NCBI RefSeq assembly: GCF_027533625.1
Contig: NZ_JAQAGZ010000006.1
Location: forward strand, 1-64,000
DNA: 64,000 nucleotides
Reading direction: 5' to 3'
Source of the DNA: Paenibacillus gyeongsangnamensis
GTDB lineage: Bacteria > Bacillota > Bacilli > Paenibacillales > NBRC-103111
Below are positions 14,932-23,554 of the stretch, piece by piece. The notes under the pieces are model-generated. The model was given only the letters and a program-made list of their open reading frames with translations. It was not told the DNA's origin and did not search any database. The first letter of the stretch is position 1; each line of letters starts with the position of its first letter. Made by a program: the position numbers and the translations under genes.

Positions 14932-16200
14932 ATGCCGCGGATGCGGATATGGGATAACAGGAGGACTGCGTTGCAGTCCCGGTTCGGCGGATGGGAACGA
15001 TTCATCGTCCTCTTCGCCCTGCTGGCGGGGCTGCTGCTGAATCCGGGATCAGGCATTGGCTGCCGGGGGGAAGCGGGGTGCCTGGGGGGAGCGGTTCAGG
15101 CGGCGACGCCGGTGGAACAGCTGATTCAGGAGCAGGCAAAGCATTTGCCGACAGACCAGATCGAGGGCTTCTGGACCCGGCTCATGCAGCAGTACGGAGG
15201 GTACTTTCCGGACAGCAAAGCGCCGGCCTTCATGGATCTTCTGCAAGGAACCAAGCAGATCAGCTTGTCCTCCATACTGAGCGGTCTGCTCCGTTATTTC
15301 TTTCATGAGCTGCTCTACAACGGCAAGCTGCTGGTATCCATCGTCATCATCACCATATTCAGCATGCTGCTGGAAACGCTGCAGAGCTCCTTCGAGAAGA
15401 ATGCCATTAGCAAGGTCGCTTATGCCATTTCCTTCATGGTGCTGATGATTATGGCGGTCAACAGCTTCAGCGTGGCGGTCGGATACGCGAAGACGGCCAT
15501 CGCCGACATGGTGAACTTCATGATCGCTCTCGTGCCGCTGCTGCTGACGCTTCTGGCGTCCATGGGCAACGTAGTATCCGTTTCGGTGCTTCATCCGCTG
15601 ATCGTCTTTATGATCCATGCCGTCGGCACGGCGATTCATCTTGTGGTGTTTCCGCTGCTGTTTTTCTCGGCGGTGCTCCATATGGTGTCTTCCATGTCCG
15701 AGAAATATAAAGTAACGCAGCTGGCGAATCTGCTGAGGAACATTAGCGTAGGTTGTCTAGGCTTGTTCGCCACAGTCTTTCTGGGGGTCGTTTCGGTGCA
15801 GGGAGCCGCCGGGGCGGTAACGGACGGAGTCACCATCCGAACCGCCAAGTACGTGGCAGGCAACTTCATCCCAGTGGTGGGACGGTTATTCTCCGACGCG
15901 TCGGATACCGTCATCGGAGCCTCACTGCTGGTCAAGAACGCCGTTGGCTTGGCCGGCGTAGCCATCATCCTCGTGCTGTGCGCCTTCCCGGCCATCAAGA
16001 TTCTGGCACTGGCCTTCATCTATAACGTTTCAGCAGCTGTCATGCAGCCGCTCGGCGATAATCCGATGATCAGCTGTCTGGAAACGATCGGCAAAAGTCT
16101 GATTTATGTATTCGCCGCCCTGGCCGTCGTCGGTCTGATGTTCTTCTTGGCCGTCACGATCATGATCGCCTCCGGCAATGTGTCCGTCATGATGCGATAA
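14932..16200 (+). CDS. spoIIIAE: stage III sporulation protein AE
   Basis: About 422 residues. A charged N-terminus followed by FIVLFALLAGLLLNPG resembles a signal sequence; a soluble part with LPTDQIEGFWTRLMQQYGGY follows and then seven or more membrane helices. It is the large polytopic subunit of the SpoIIIA complex. Starts TTG 14923 and ATG 14932 are both in frame; GGGAG sits 9 bases before 14932. The N-terminus is some 20 residues longer than I expect for the family, so a start further downstream is possible. Confidence 0.9.
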   Translation: MPRMRIWDNRRTALQSRFGGWERFIVLFALLAGLLLNPGSGIGCRGEAGCLGGAVQAATPVEQLIQEQAKHLPTDQIEGFWTRLMQQYGGYFPDSKAPAFMDLLQGTKQISLSSILSGLLRYFFHELLYNGKLLVSIVIITIFSMLLETLQSSFEKNAISKVAYAISFMVLMIMAVNSFSVAVGYAKTAIADMVNFMIALVPLLLTLLASMGNVVSVSVLHPLIVFMIHAVGTAIHLVVFPLLFFSAVLHMVSSMSEKYKVTQLANLLRNISVGCLGLFATVFLGVVSVQGAAGAVTDGVTIRTAKYVAGNFIPVVGRLFSDASDTVIGASLLVKNAVGLAGVAIILVLCAFPAIKILALAFIYNVSAAVMQPLGDNPMISCLETIGKSLIYVFAALAVVGLMFFLAVTIMIASGNVSVMMR

Positions 16201-16226
16201 CTTAGGGGGAAAAAGGGGGAACGCAC

Positions 16227-16943
16227 ATGGATTGGCTAAGCGGATGGCTGAAATCGGTCGTGCTCGTCATTCTGCTGGCAACCTTCGTGGATCTGCTGCT
16301 GCCGAACAGGTCCATGCAGCGCTACGTCAAGACCGTAATGAGCCTCTTCCTCTTATTGACTTTGCTGCAGCCGGTGCTGGGGCTCTTTGAGAAATACGGC
16401 GGAGTGGAGGAGCTGCTAGGGAACGCGCTCTTTCAGTCAAGCGGAGGCGGGACGGCGCTCGGGCCGTTATCCGCCGTTCAGCAGCAGGCCGAGTCGCTGA
16501 AGAAAATGCAGGAGACGCAGGCGCGTCACCTGGCGGAGACGCAGGCCGCCGAGATGATGAAGATCCGCATCGAGCAATATGCGGGCGTGAGGGTTCAGGG
16601 GATCCGGGTGACGACAGGTACGGACGGATCCGGGCAGCCGGTGCTTACCGGGGTTACGGTCGCCGTTCATCCCGAACCGGCGGTCACGAGCGCGAAGCCG
16701 GGGAGTCCGGAGAAGGGGGCGAAGCCGGTCTCCGCAGTCGCAGAAATCAAGCCGGTTCAGCCGGTCTTGATTCAAATCGGAGGCGCGGAGGGTGAAGCGA
16801 AGCCCGCTCAGGGCAAGACAAGTTCCCTTCCTCCGGCGCTTATCGCGAAGAAAGCGCAGATCGAGAAGCTGCTGGAGCAGGAATGGCAGCTGGCGCCGGA
16901 GCAAATCGCCTTGACGATGCTGGAGCCGGCTGCCGGAAGCTAA
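16227..16943 (+). CDS. spoIIIAF: stage III sporulation protein AF
   Basis: 238 residues. Two N-terminal membrane helices (LSGWLKSVVLVILLATFVDL and VKTVMSLFLLLTLLQPVLGL) are followed by a soluble ring-building-motif domain with KIRIEQYAGVRVQGIRV, then a Pro/Lys/Val-rich linker (residues 145-185) and a C-terminal helix. Longer than the B. subtilis protein because of the linker. It forms one of the stacked rings of the SpoIIIA channel. Confidence 0.9.
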   Translation: MDWLSGWLKSVVLVILLATFVDLLLPNRSMQRYVKTVMSLFLLLTLLQPVLGLFEKYGGVEELLGNALFQSSGGGTALGPLSAVQQQAESLKKMQETQARHLAETQAAEMMKIRIEQYAGVRVQGIRVTTGTDGSGQPVLTGVTVAVHPEPAVTSAKPGSPEKGAKPVSAVAEIKPVQPVLIQIGGAEGEAKPAQGKTSSLPPALIAKKAQIEKLLEQEWQLAPEQIALTMLEPAAGS

Positions 16944-16990
16944 GCTAATGCGGTATGAAGGTATGAAGCACAGTCGGGAGGTGAACCGTA

Positions 16991-17626
16991 ATGGGAAGTC
17001 CTTGGAAATGGCTAAATCATATGCTCGGAGGCGGTCCGGGCGGGACGAAGCGCATGCAAACGTTCCGCTGGCTGCTGCTCCTTGGGCTGGTCGGTGCGGC
17101 GTTCATGATTCTCAACTCTTTCATTACCGTGAAAGAAGTGGATCCCATCGGCACGGGGAGGGCCTCTCCCGACAAGGCGGCAAGCCCGGTATTCGGGACG
17201 AGCAGCAAGGAGCGCAGCACCTTCAAGGAATATGAAGAAGCTTACCAGTCGCAGCTGAAGGAGATTTTGACGAAGATTGTCGGGGTCGGCGAAGTGGAGG
17301 TTCTGGTCACGATCGACTCCACGGAGGAGACGGTGGTTGAGCGCAACATGAAGGAGACCCAGCAGGTGACCAACGAGAAAGACCAGCAAGGAGCGACCCG
17401 CCACATCACGGACATGAACCGCGACGGGCAGGTGGTGCTTTACGAGGTTTCGGGCGGCGGCAAGCAGCCCCTCATTACGAAGACGATCAAGCCGAAGGTT
17501 CGCGGAGTCGTCGTCGTAGCGAAAGGCGCGGAGAACCTGACCGTCAAAAAAATGATCACCGAAGCGATTGAACGGGGGCTCGATGTGCCGGCGCACCGCA
17601 TTTCGATTCTGCCCCGAAAGCAATAA
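16991..17626 (+). CDS. spoIIIAG: stage III sporulation protein AG
   Basis: 211 residues. One membrane helix (WLLLLGLVGAAFMILNSFI) precedes a ring-building-motif domain: YQSQLKEILTKIVGVGEVEV, then a long beta-hairpin insertion (ETVVERNMKETQQVTNEKD), then RGVVVVAKGAENLTVKKMIT. In B. subtilis this protein forms a large-diameter ring in the intermembrane space. GGAGGTG lies before the ATG. Residues characteristic of the family are intact. Confidence 0.93.
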   Translation: MGSPWKWLNHMLGGGPGGTKRMQTFRWLLLLGLVGAAFMILNSFITVKEVDPIGTGRASPDKAASPVFGTSSKERSTFKEYEEAYQSQLKEILTKIVGVGEVEVLVTIDSTEETVVERNMKETQQVTNEKDQQGATRHITDMNRDGQVVLYEVSGGGKQPLITKTIKPKVRGVVVVAKGAENLTVKKMITEAIERGLDVPAHRISILPRKQ

Positions 17627-17654
17627 TACGATGAATCTTTAGGAGGAATAAGCA

Positions 17655-18527
17655 ATGAATACGAAAAGACAAACAATTTGGCTGGTATCGATGTTGAGTC
17701 TCATGGTCGTCCTCTCCGCCTACTATTTGTTTACCGAGGATGTCAACAAGCTGGATTTGAACACCAAAGGACCGACTCCTAAGGAAGTTACGATCACGGC
17801 CGGCGAGCTGGACAGCCATATGAATACCACCAATCCGAGCGGAGCGGCGGCTAAGCCGGATGCGAATTCGGGTGCCCAATCCGATCCGAAGGCCGATCAG
17901 AACGCCAAAGCGACGCCTGCACCAGCCGCAGACGGCAAAACGGCTCCTTCTCCTGCAGCGCCGGCTCCCGGTACGACAGGCGCGGCTAAGGCCGATCCGA
18001 AGGCCGATTCGAAAACGGACCCGAAAGCCGACTCTAAAGGCGATCCGAAAGCGAACAACTCCAAGACCGATACGCCTTCCTCGGCCAAACCCGGAGCAAG
18101 CAGCGATGCTTCCGCGCAGCCGGTGTCCAAATCGAACGATGCGAAGGTGCTGGAGAAGATGCAGAGCAAAGCGACCTCCGGCAGCGACTATTTCATCAAT
18201 CTGCAGCTGAAGCGCGATGAAGACATTTCCAAGCAAGTGGAGAAGTTTGTGGCTCTGATCGCCGATACGTCGCAAACCAAGGAAGCGGCGGCTAAGGCGG
18301 AAGCGGATCTGCGCAAGCTGCAGGATATGGAGACGAAGATCTCCAATCTCGAAGACAGTCTGATCAAGGATTACGGTCAAGCGGTCGTAACGCAGGATGC
18401 GAACAAATATAAAGTGACGGTACAGTCGAAAAAGCTGGAGAAGAGCCAGGCGCTCAGTATCGCCGATCTGACAATGAAGGAGCTGGGCATCGGACCGGAA
18501 AGCCTCTCGATTCAATACCTGCCGTAA
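17655..18527 (+). CDS. spoIIIAH: stage III sporulation protein AH with long repetitive linker
   Basis: 290 residues, longer than the usual 210-220. A membrane helix (IWLVSMLSLMVVLSAYYLF) is followed by a conserved short stretch and a linker of about 110 residues made of Ala, Pro, Lys, Asp and Ser with repeated DPKAD units. The C-terminal ring domain SDYFINLQLKRDEDISKQ to LSIQYLP is normal. SpoIIIAH pairs with forespore SpoIIQ to bridge the two membranes. The long disordered linker is the odd point. Last gene of the operon. Confidence 0.92.
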   Translation: MNTKRQTIWLVSMLSLMVVLSAYYLFTEDVNKLDLNTKGPTPKEVTITAGELDSHMNTTNPSGAAAKPDANSGAQSDPKADQNAKATPAPAADGKTAPSPAAPAPGTTGAAKADPKADSKTDPKADSKGDPKANNSKTDTPSSAKPGASSDASAQPVSKSNDAKVLEKMQSKATSGSDYFINLQLKRDEDISKQVEKFVALIADTSQTKEAAAKAEADLRKLQDMETKISNLEDSLIKDYGQAVVTQDANKYKVTVQSKKLEKSQALSIADLTMKELGIGPESLSIQYLP

Positions 18528-18566
18528 TCGGGATCTCTCCCTTCGGCCCGTCATAGATAGAGTCCG

Positions 18567-18594
18567 AAAGAGTCCGGGGCAAACTGGACTCTTT
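18567..18594 (+). terminator. hairpin at the end of the spoIIIA operon
   Basis: AAAGAGTCC and GGACTCTTT form a perfect 9-base stem with a 10-base loop. The following T tract is weak (TTTCC), and the hairpin overlaps the proposed -35 of accB by three bases. Confidence 0.6.
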
Positions 18595-18620
18595 CCATTT
18601 CCTTCGATTATGGTTATAAT
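18592..18620 (+). promoter_or_regulatory. sigma-A promoter of accB
   Basis: TTTCCA (18592-18597), a 17-base spacer and TATAAT (18615-18620), 45 bases before the accB start. No FapR-like operator palindrome is evident. Confidence 0.6.
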
Positions 18621-18664
18621 AACAACGTTATTGGTTTCAGCCAACGTCCGAAGGAGTGAATTGC

Positions 18665-19159
18665 GTGTTCAAGTTAAGCGAAATCAAAGAATTGATCAAA
18701 ATGGTAGATCAAACTTCTTTGCAGGAACTCGAAATAGAGAGCGAAGGCAGCCGCCTTCTTATCCGTAAACCGAATAAAAGCGAACAAATTCTCATAACCG
18801 CCCCGGTTCAGCAGGCCTTTTCCCCTGTGGTGGGACAGCAGCCAGCAGCTGCGGCTGCAGCCGTACAAGCCCCTGCTCCGGTATCCGCCCCAGCGGAACA
18901 GACAGCGGAGGATGCCAACCTACATAAGATCGTATCGCCGATGGTCGGCACCTTCTACGAAGCGCCGTCGCCGGGCGCCGCTTCATTCGTGAGCAAGGGC
19001 AGCTCCGTCAAGGAGAAGAGCATCGTCTGCATTATTGAAGCGATGAAGCTGATGAACGAGATCGAAGCCGAAGTGAAGGGCGAGATTATGGAAGTGCTCG
19101 TGGAGAACGGCCAGCTCGTCGAATACGGCCAGCCGTTGTTCCTGGTGAAGCCGGAATAA
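18665..19159 (+). CDS. accB: acetyl-CoA carboxylase biotin carboxyl carrier protein
   Basis: 164 residues. It carries biotin on the lysine of [12 protein letters not shown] near the C-terminus and shuttles CO2 between biotin carboxylase and carboxyltransferase in fatty acid synthesis. The N-terminal helix [20 protein letters not shown] and the Pro/Ala-rich linker ([13 protein letters not shown]) are typical. AAGGAGTG lies before GTG 18665. The next gene, accC, is 115 bases away, and the gap contains a hairpin-repeat element. Confidence 0.93.
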   Translation: MFKLSEIKELIKMVDQTSLQELEIESEGSRLLIRKPNKSEQILITAPVQQAFSPVVGQQPAAAAAAVQAPAPVSAPAEQTAEDANLHKIVSPMVGTFYEAPSPGAASFVSKGSSVKEKSIVCIIEAMKLMNEIEAEVKGEIMEVLVENGQLVEYGQPLFLVKPE

Positions 19160-19174
19160 GACGGCGGGAAGAAA

Positions 19175-19267
19175 AAATTTCCATCGAAAACCTGAGTTGA
19201 TGCTTACGAAGTGGTTTTCTTGAAATTTGATTATAAATCAAATTTCCATCGAAAACCTGTAGGAGGA
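19175..19267 (+). repeat. hairpin-repeat element with alternative pairing upstream of accC
   Basis: AAATTTCCATCGAAAACCTG occurs twice, at 19175-19194 and 19240-19259. Between them lies a near-complement (GGTTTTC at 19213 and GAAATTTGATT at 19222). The middle arm can therefore pair with either copy. The downstream version includes a perfect 11-base stem (19222-19232 with 19236-19246) extended by GGTTTTC/GAAAACC. The second arm ends directly in TAGGAGGAG, the ribosome binding site of accC. The spacer after the first arm, AGTTGATGCTTACGAAG, recurs in similar form upstream of fur. It could be a translational switch or a small mobile repeat that carries a ribosome binding site. Confidence 0.7.
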
Positions 19268-19274
19268 GAACCCC

Positions 19275-20633
19275 TTGAAGTTTCAGAAAATACTCATCGC
19301 CAACCGCGGTGAAATCGCCGTACGCATCATTCGCGCCTGCCACGAGCTGGGCATTTCGACCGTGGCGGTTTATTCCGAGGCCGACCGGGACGCGCTGCAT
19401 GTGCGTCTGGCGGACGAGGCTTACTGCATCGGTCCTACGCTGTCGAAAGACAGCTATTTAAATTATACGAACATTATGAGCGTAGCGACGCTGACCGAGA
19501 CGGATGCGATTCATCCGGGTTACGGCTTCCTCGCCGAGAATGCGGACTTCGCCGAAATTTGCGAGAGCTGCAACATCACCTTCATCGGTCCGTCTCCTGA
19601 TGCAATTTCCCGGATGGGGGACAAATCGGAAGCGAAGCGGACGATGAAGGAAGCGGGCGTACCGGTTATTCCCGGATCGGACGGGCTCGTGGAAGATATG
19701 GATTTGGCCGTGCGCCTGGGCCGCGAGATCGGCTATCCCCTCATCATAAAAGCAACCGCCGGAGGCGGAGGCAAAGGCATACGCCTTGCCGAGAACGAGG
19801 AAATGCTGATTCAGCAAATTACGGCTGCACAGCTGGAAGCGCAGAAGGCTTTCGGCAATGCGGGCATTTATTTGGAGAAATATTTGACCGGCATGAAGCA
19901 CGTGGAAATCCAGGTGCTGGCCGACAAGCACGGCAACGTCGTGCATCTGGGCGAACGGGACTGCTCGGTGCAGCGCCGCCGTCAGAAGCTGGTCGAAGAA
20001 GCGCCTTGCCCGATCCTGACGCCGGAAGTGCGCGAACGGATGGGCGAAGCGGCGGTACGTGCGGCGAAGTCCGTGAACTACTCCGGCGCCGGGACGCTCG
20101 AATTTTTGCTTGGGCCGGACGGCCAGTTCTACTTCATGGAGATGAACACCCGGATTCAGGTCGAGCATCCCGTCACTGAATATATTACCGGCATCGACAT
20201 CATCCAGGAGATGATCCGCGTAGCCGAGGGAGAACCGTTATCCTTCAGCCAGGAGGACGTGAGCATCAACGGCTGGGCGATCGAATGCCGCATCAACGCC
20301 GAGGATTCGAACAAGAATTTCATGCCTTCCGCAGGCCAAATTCAATTTTATTTGCCTCCGGGCGGATTCGGCGTGCGAGTGGACAGCGCTGCTTATCCTG
20401 GCTATACGATCCCGCCGCATTACGATTCGATGATCGCGAAGCTCATCGTGTGGGGCAAGGACCGTAACGACGCCATCCAGCGGATGAAACGCGCGTTGAA
20501 CGAATTTACGATCGAGGGAATTCATTCCACGATCCCGTTCCATCTGAAGCTGCTGGAGCATAAGAAGTTTTTGGCGGGCGATTTCGATATTAAATTTTTG
20601 GAAGAGCATGACGTGAACGACCCCGATTCTTAA
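19275..20633 (+). CDS. accC: acetyl-CoA carboxylase, biotin carboxylase subunit
   Basis: 452 residues. ATP-dependent carboxylation of the biotin on AccB. The N-terminus [20 protein letters not shown], the ATP-grasp glycine loop [18 protein letters not shown], metal-binding [16 protein letters not shown] and the RIDAED-type [16 protein letters not shown] are all present. TAGGAGGAG precedes the TTG start. Translation may be affected by the hairpin element just upstream. Partner of accB. Confidence 0.95.
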   Translation: MKFQKILIANRGEIAVRIIRACHELGISTVAVYSEADRDALHVRLADEAYCIGPTLSKDSYLNYTNIMSVATLTETDAIHPGYGFLAENADFAEICESCNITFIGPSPDAISRMGDKSEAKRTMKEAGVPVIPGSDGLVEDMDLAVRLGREIGYPLIIKATAGGGGKGIRLAENEEMLIQQITAAQLEAQKAFGNAGIYLEKYLTGMKHVEIQVLADKHGNVVHLGERDCSVQRRRQKLVEEAPCPILTPEVRERMGEAAVRAAKSVNYSGAGTLEFLLGPDGQFYFMEMNTRIQVEHPVTEYITGIDIIQEMIRVAEGEPLSFSQEDVSINGWAIECRINAEDSNKNFMPSAGQIQFYLPPGGFGVRVDSAAYPGYTIPPHYDSMIAKLIVWGKDRNDAIQRMKRALNEFTIEGIHSTIPFHLKLLEHKKFLAGDFDIKFLEEHDVNDPDS

Positions 20634-20646
20634 GCCGGTCCATTCA

Positions 20647-20675
20647 TTGTCATATTTTTTCGATAATGGTATAGT
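20647..20675 (+). promoter_or_regulatory. sigma-A promoter of the Asp23 operon
   Basis: TTGTCA (20647-20652), a 17-base spacer and TATAGT (20670-20675). It gives a leader of about 115 bases before the Asp23-family gene. Confidence 0.7.
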
Positions 20676-20795
20676 ATAGGGTAAGACAAGTTTTGAGCCT
20701 GCCGGCCGGAGAGAAAGCAAGGCTGTTCCGAAGCTTTTCCCGTCGTAAGGGGAGCCGTTTTTGCCGAGAGCAAAACATTGGAGGAGGACCAAAGC

Positions 20796-21212
20796 ATGAG
20801 CACACTAGCTGCGGATTATGAAAAGACCGAGATGGGCACGATTCAGATCGCCCCCGAGGTGATTGAAATCATCGCGGGCATGGCAACAGTGGAAGTGCCC
20901 GGCGTTGCCGGTATGAGCGGCGGATTCGCAGGGGGCATCGCCGAGCTTCTTGGTCGCAAGAACATGTCCAAAGGCGTCAAGGTGGAAGTGGGACAGCGGG
21001 AAGCGGCGATCGACGTATCGGTCGTGATCGAGTTCGGAACGCGGATACCCGAGGTTGCAGGCGCCGTTCAGCAGAACGTGAAGAACGCCATCGAATCGAT
21101 GACCGGTCTGAGCGTCACGCAGGTGAACGTGCATGTGCACGATGTCATTTTCAAAGGGCCGGAGAAGACGGAAGAACCCGCGGCGGAGCCTAACCCGCAG
21201 CGCGTAAAATAA
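20796..21212 (+). CDS. Asp23/Gls24 family envelope stress protein (YqhY-like)
   Basis: 138 residues. IQIAPEVIEIIAGMATVEVP opens the Asp23 domain, then VKVEVGQREAAIDVSVVIEF and VNVHVHDVIF complete it. The C-terminus is charged (PEKTEEPAAEPNPQRVK). Proteins of this family sit under the membrane bound to AmaP. The neighbours are amaP and a DUF2273 gene, the standard trio. In B. subtilis the accBC-linked family member YqhY affects acetyl-CoA carboxylase activity, so its position after accC is meaningful. GGAGGAGG precedes ATG 20796. Confidence 0.9.
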   Translation: MSTLAADYEKTEMGTIQIAPEVIEIIAGMATVEVPGVAGMSGGFAGGIAELLGRKNMSKGVKVEVGQREAAIDVSVVIEFGTRIPEVAGAVQQNVKNAIESMTGLSVTQVNVHVHDVIFKGPEKTEEPAAEPNPQRVK

Positions 21213-21284
21213 CAGGATGTTCGTTTGAACCCCCTACTTTATCGTCAGGGGGTTTCCTCCATATTCGGGAAGGAGTCGAAATTC

Positions 21285-21851
21285 GTGGTAAAAGTCCTGG
21301 ACAGATTGCTGCTGCTCCTCTTTAGCATCGTCGTACTGATCGTATCCATCGTACTGTTGTTCGCTGCCTTCGGCTTGATTCCGCTTGACGATACCGGCAA
21401 TTTCGTGTATCGGGTGTACAAGGACATTCACACGGCTGTTTCGTTCATCGTCGTCACCTTCGTTGTTCTGCTGATCGGCCTCCGGCTGCTGTTCGTTTCC
21501 ATCCGTCCGGGCAGCCGTTCGTCGGTGCCTTCCATCGATCAACGGACCGAAATCGGGGATATCCGCATCTCGCTGGATACCGTAGAGAACCTGTCGCTCA
21601 AGGCGGCCGGGCGGACGCGCGGCGTGAAGGATTTGCGCGCCCGGGTCAAGGTCAGCGAAGCGGGACTCGAGATCATTCTGCGGGCCATCGTGGACGGAGA
21701 AAGCTCCATTCCGCAGCAGACGGAAGAAATGCAGGCTAACGTGAAAAAGCATATCGAAGACATCACCGGCATTCCGGTGGCCTTCGTGTCGGTATTTATT
21801 GCGAATATTCAGCAGCAATCTTCCCCCACCTTCAAGAGTCGAGTGGAATAG
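21285..21851 (+). CDS. amaP: alkaline shock response membrane anchor protein AmaP
   Basis: About 189 residues from GTG 21285 (GGGAAGGAG nine bases before). Two membrane helices (DRLLLLLFSIVVLIVSIVLL; FIVVTFVVLLIGLRLLFV) are followed by a cytosolic domain related to Asp23 (RISLDTVENLSLKAAGRTRG to VFIANIQ). It anchors Asp23 proteins to the membrane. It lies between the Asp23 and DUF2273 genes. Confidence 0.9.
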   Translation: MVKVLDRLLLLLFSIVVLIVSIVLLFAAFGLIPLDDTGNFVYRVYKDIHTAVSFIVVTFVVLLIGLRLLFVSIRPGSRSSVPSIDQRTEIGDIRISLDTVENLSLKAAGRTRGVKDLRARVKVSEAGLEIILRAIVDGESSIPQQTEEMQANVKKHIEDITGIPVAFVSVFIANIQQQSSPTFKSRVE

Positions 21852-21866
21852 AGGTGAGCCGCCCTA

Positions 21867-22106
21867 ATGTGGATGCAGATTTGGGATCAGCTGTGGGAAC
21901 GGCATAGGGGAAAAACGATGGGCGTGATCGGCGGCGTCTTGTTCGGCCTGATTTATTTGTTCTTCGGGCTCTGGAAGATGTTAATCTTTGCTCTTATCGT
22001 ATATACTGGATATTACATAGGGAAAAAGTTGGACCGGAACGAGCCGGTGTTTCCCGCAGAAGAAACATGGCGCCGGCTAATGGACAAATGGAGAATGTTC
22101 CGCTGA
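21867..22106 (+). CDS. DUF2273 family small membrane protein
   Basis: 79 residues, two helices: GVIGGVLFGLIYLFFGLWK and MLIFALIVYTGYYIGKKLD. The YYIGKKLDR motif is typical of DUF2273, which accompanies asp23-amaP in many Bacillota and probably forms part of the same membrane complex. A terminator follows at once. Confidence 0.88.
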   Translation: MWMQIWDQLWERHRGKTMGVIGGVLFGLIYLFFGLWKMLIFALIVYTGYYIGKKLDRNEPVFPAEETWRRLMDKWRMFR

Positions 22107-22135
22107 AATCCTTGGGTGAGCCTGGGGATTTTTTT
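22107..22135 (+). terminator. rho-independent terminator
   Basis: AATCCTTGGG pairs with CCTGGGGATT, including wobble pairs, around TGAG, followed by TTTTTTT. It starts directly after the DUF2273 stop. Confidence 0.75.
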
Positions 22136-22190
22136 GATTGACCGACATCCAAAAAGGGGCAGCAAAAGCTAGGGAGGACGTACTGTTAAC

Positions 22191-22661
22191 ATGAGACGAA
22201 GACTGGCCAGGGAACTGGCGCTTCAAAGCTTGTATCAAATCGAGATGAACGAAGTGACGCTGGCGGATGCCATCTCGCATGTGGTGGAGGAAGCGAGCAC
22301 TGAGGACGAAGCCCAGCTGACGAAGGAGAAGGATCAAATTTCGCCGCAATACGTCACGGAGCTGGTAGAAGGTACGCTGCAGCATAAGCAGCCGATCGAT
22401 CATCTGCTGGCGGATTATTTGAAGGGCTGGCAGATGGACAGGCTGTCTCGGGTGGATCGTGAAATATTGCGCCTGGCCACTTATGAAATGATGTATCGCG
22501 ACGATGTGCCGCCGAAGGTCGTCGTCAACGAGGCCATCGAGATGGCCAAGCATTTCGGCACCGAGGAATCCGGGAAGTTCGTAAACGGCGTGCTCGGCAA
22601 GATGATCAAGGATCTCGAGAAGCTTAAGGGTACCCAGCGGGAAACGAAGAATAACGAGTAG
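22191..22661 (+). CDS. nusB: transcription antitermination factor NusB
   Basis: 156 residues. RRRLARELALQSLYQIEMN at the N-terminus, LSRVDREILRLATYEMMYRD and VVVNEAIEMAKHFGTEESGK with the C-terminal FVNGVLGKM are NusB signatures. It binds boxA RNA with S10 and supports ribosomal RNA transcription. AGGGAGGACG precedes the ATG. First gene of the nusB-folD-xseA-xseB-ispA run. Confidence 0.95.
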   Translation: MRRRLARELALQSLYQIEMNEVTLADAISHVVEEASTEDEAQLTKEKDQISPQYVTELVEGTLQHKQPIDHLLADYLKGWQMDRLSRVDREILRLATYEMMYRDDVPPKVVVNEAIEMAKHFGTEESGKFVNGVLGKMIKDLEKLKGTQRETKNNE

Positions 22662-22687
22662 CATAGCATGAAAGGGGAACGGTTCTG

Positions 22688-23554
22688 ATGTCTGCTAACG
22701 TGATTAACGGAAAAGAAATCGTAAGCGCGTATCGCGCCGATATTAAACAGCACGTAGAGAAGCTGAAGGAGCAGGGCATTACGCCGGGGCTCGCCGTCGT
22801 CATCGTGGGTGACGATCCGGCTTCACATGTATATGTCCGTAACAAAGCCAAAGCCTGCGAGGAAGCGGGCATGCTGTCCGAGGTGCATAAGCTCCCGGAG
22901 AGCACGCCGGAATCGGAAGTGCTCGCGCTGATCGGCAAGCTGAATGCCGACAGTCGCATTCACGGCATTCTCGTACAGTCGCCGCTGCCTAAGCATATAT
23001 CGGAGGAGCGCGTGGTCGAGGCCATCGCGGTGGACAAGGATGTAGACTGCTTCCACCCGGTGAACGTCGGCAACCTGATGATCGGCAAGGAAGGCCCTTC
23101 CCCATGCACGCCTGCGGGCGTCATTGAAGTGCTGAAGAAGATCGGCGTCGAGATCGCCGGCAAGCACGCGGTCGTCGTCGGACGGAGCAACATCGTGGGC
23201 AAGCCGATGGCGATCCTCTTTTTGCGTGAGCACGCTACGGTTACCGTATGCCATTCCCGCACGCCGAATATGGAAGAGATTACGCGGCAAGCGGACATTC
23301 TGGTCGTTGCCGTCGGCAAGGCGAAGCTGATCCGCAGGCAGCATGTGAAGCCGGGCGCAGTCGTCATCGACGTCGGCATGAACCGGCTGGAGACAGGCAA
23401 GCTGGCGGGAGACGTGGATTTTGACGACGTGGTGGATGTGGCAGGCCACATTACACCGGTGCCCGGAACCGTCGGTCCGATGACGATCACGATCCTGCTG
23501 CGCAACACGTTGGAGGCGGCGCAAAAGACGGCCAGCTCGCAAGTAAGGGCGTGA
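22688..23554 (+). CDS. folD: bifunctional methylenetetrahydrofolate dehydrogenase/cyclohydrolase
   Basis: 288 residues. It interconverts 5,10-methylene-, methenyl- and 10-formyl-tetrahydrofolate with NADP. VGDDPASHVYVRNKAKACEE contains the catalytic lysine (YVRNKxK), QSPLPKHI and DKDVDCFHPVNVG are the substrate loops, and VVVGRSNIVGKPMAILFL binds NADP. CDS overlaps xseA by one base (TGATG). Confidence 0.95.
   Translation: MSANVINGKEIVSAYRADIKQHVEKLKEQGITPGLAVVIVGDDPASHVYVRNKAKACEEAGMLSEVHKLPESTPESEVLALIGKLNADSRIHGILVQSPLPKHISEERVVEAIAVDKDVDCFHPVNVGNLMIGKEGPSPCTPAGVIEVLKKIGVEIAGKHAVVVGRSNIVGKPMAILFLREHATVTVCHSRTPNMEEITRQADILVVAVGKAKLIRRQHVKPGAVVIDVGMNRLETGKLAGDVDFDDVVDVAGHITPVPGTVGPMTITILLRNTLEAAQKTASSQVRA

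Noticed and set aside
19175-19259. The two 20-base repeats upstream of accC as a CRISPR remnant
   Set aside because: Only two units, the spacer contains the complementary arm, and no cas gene is near.
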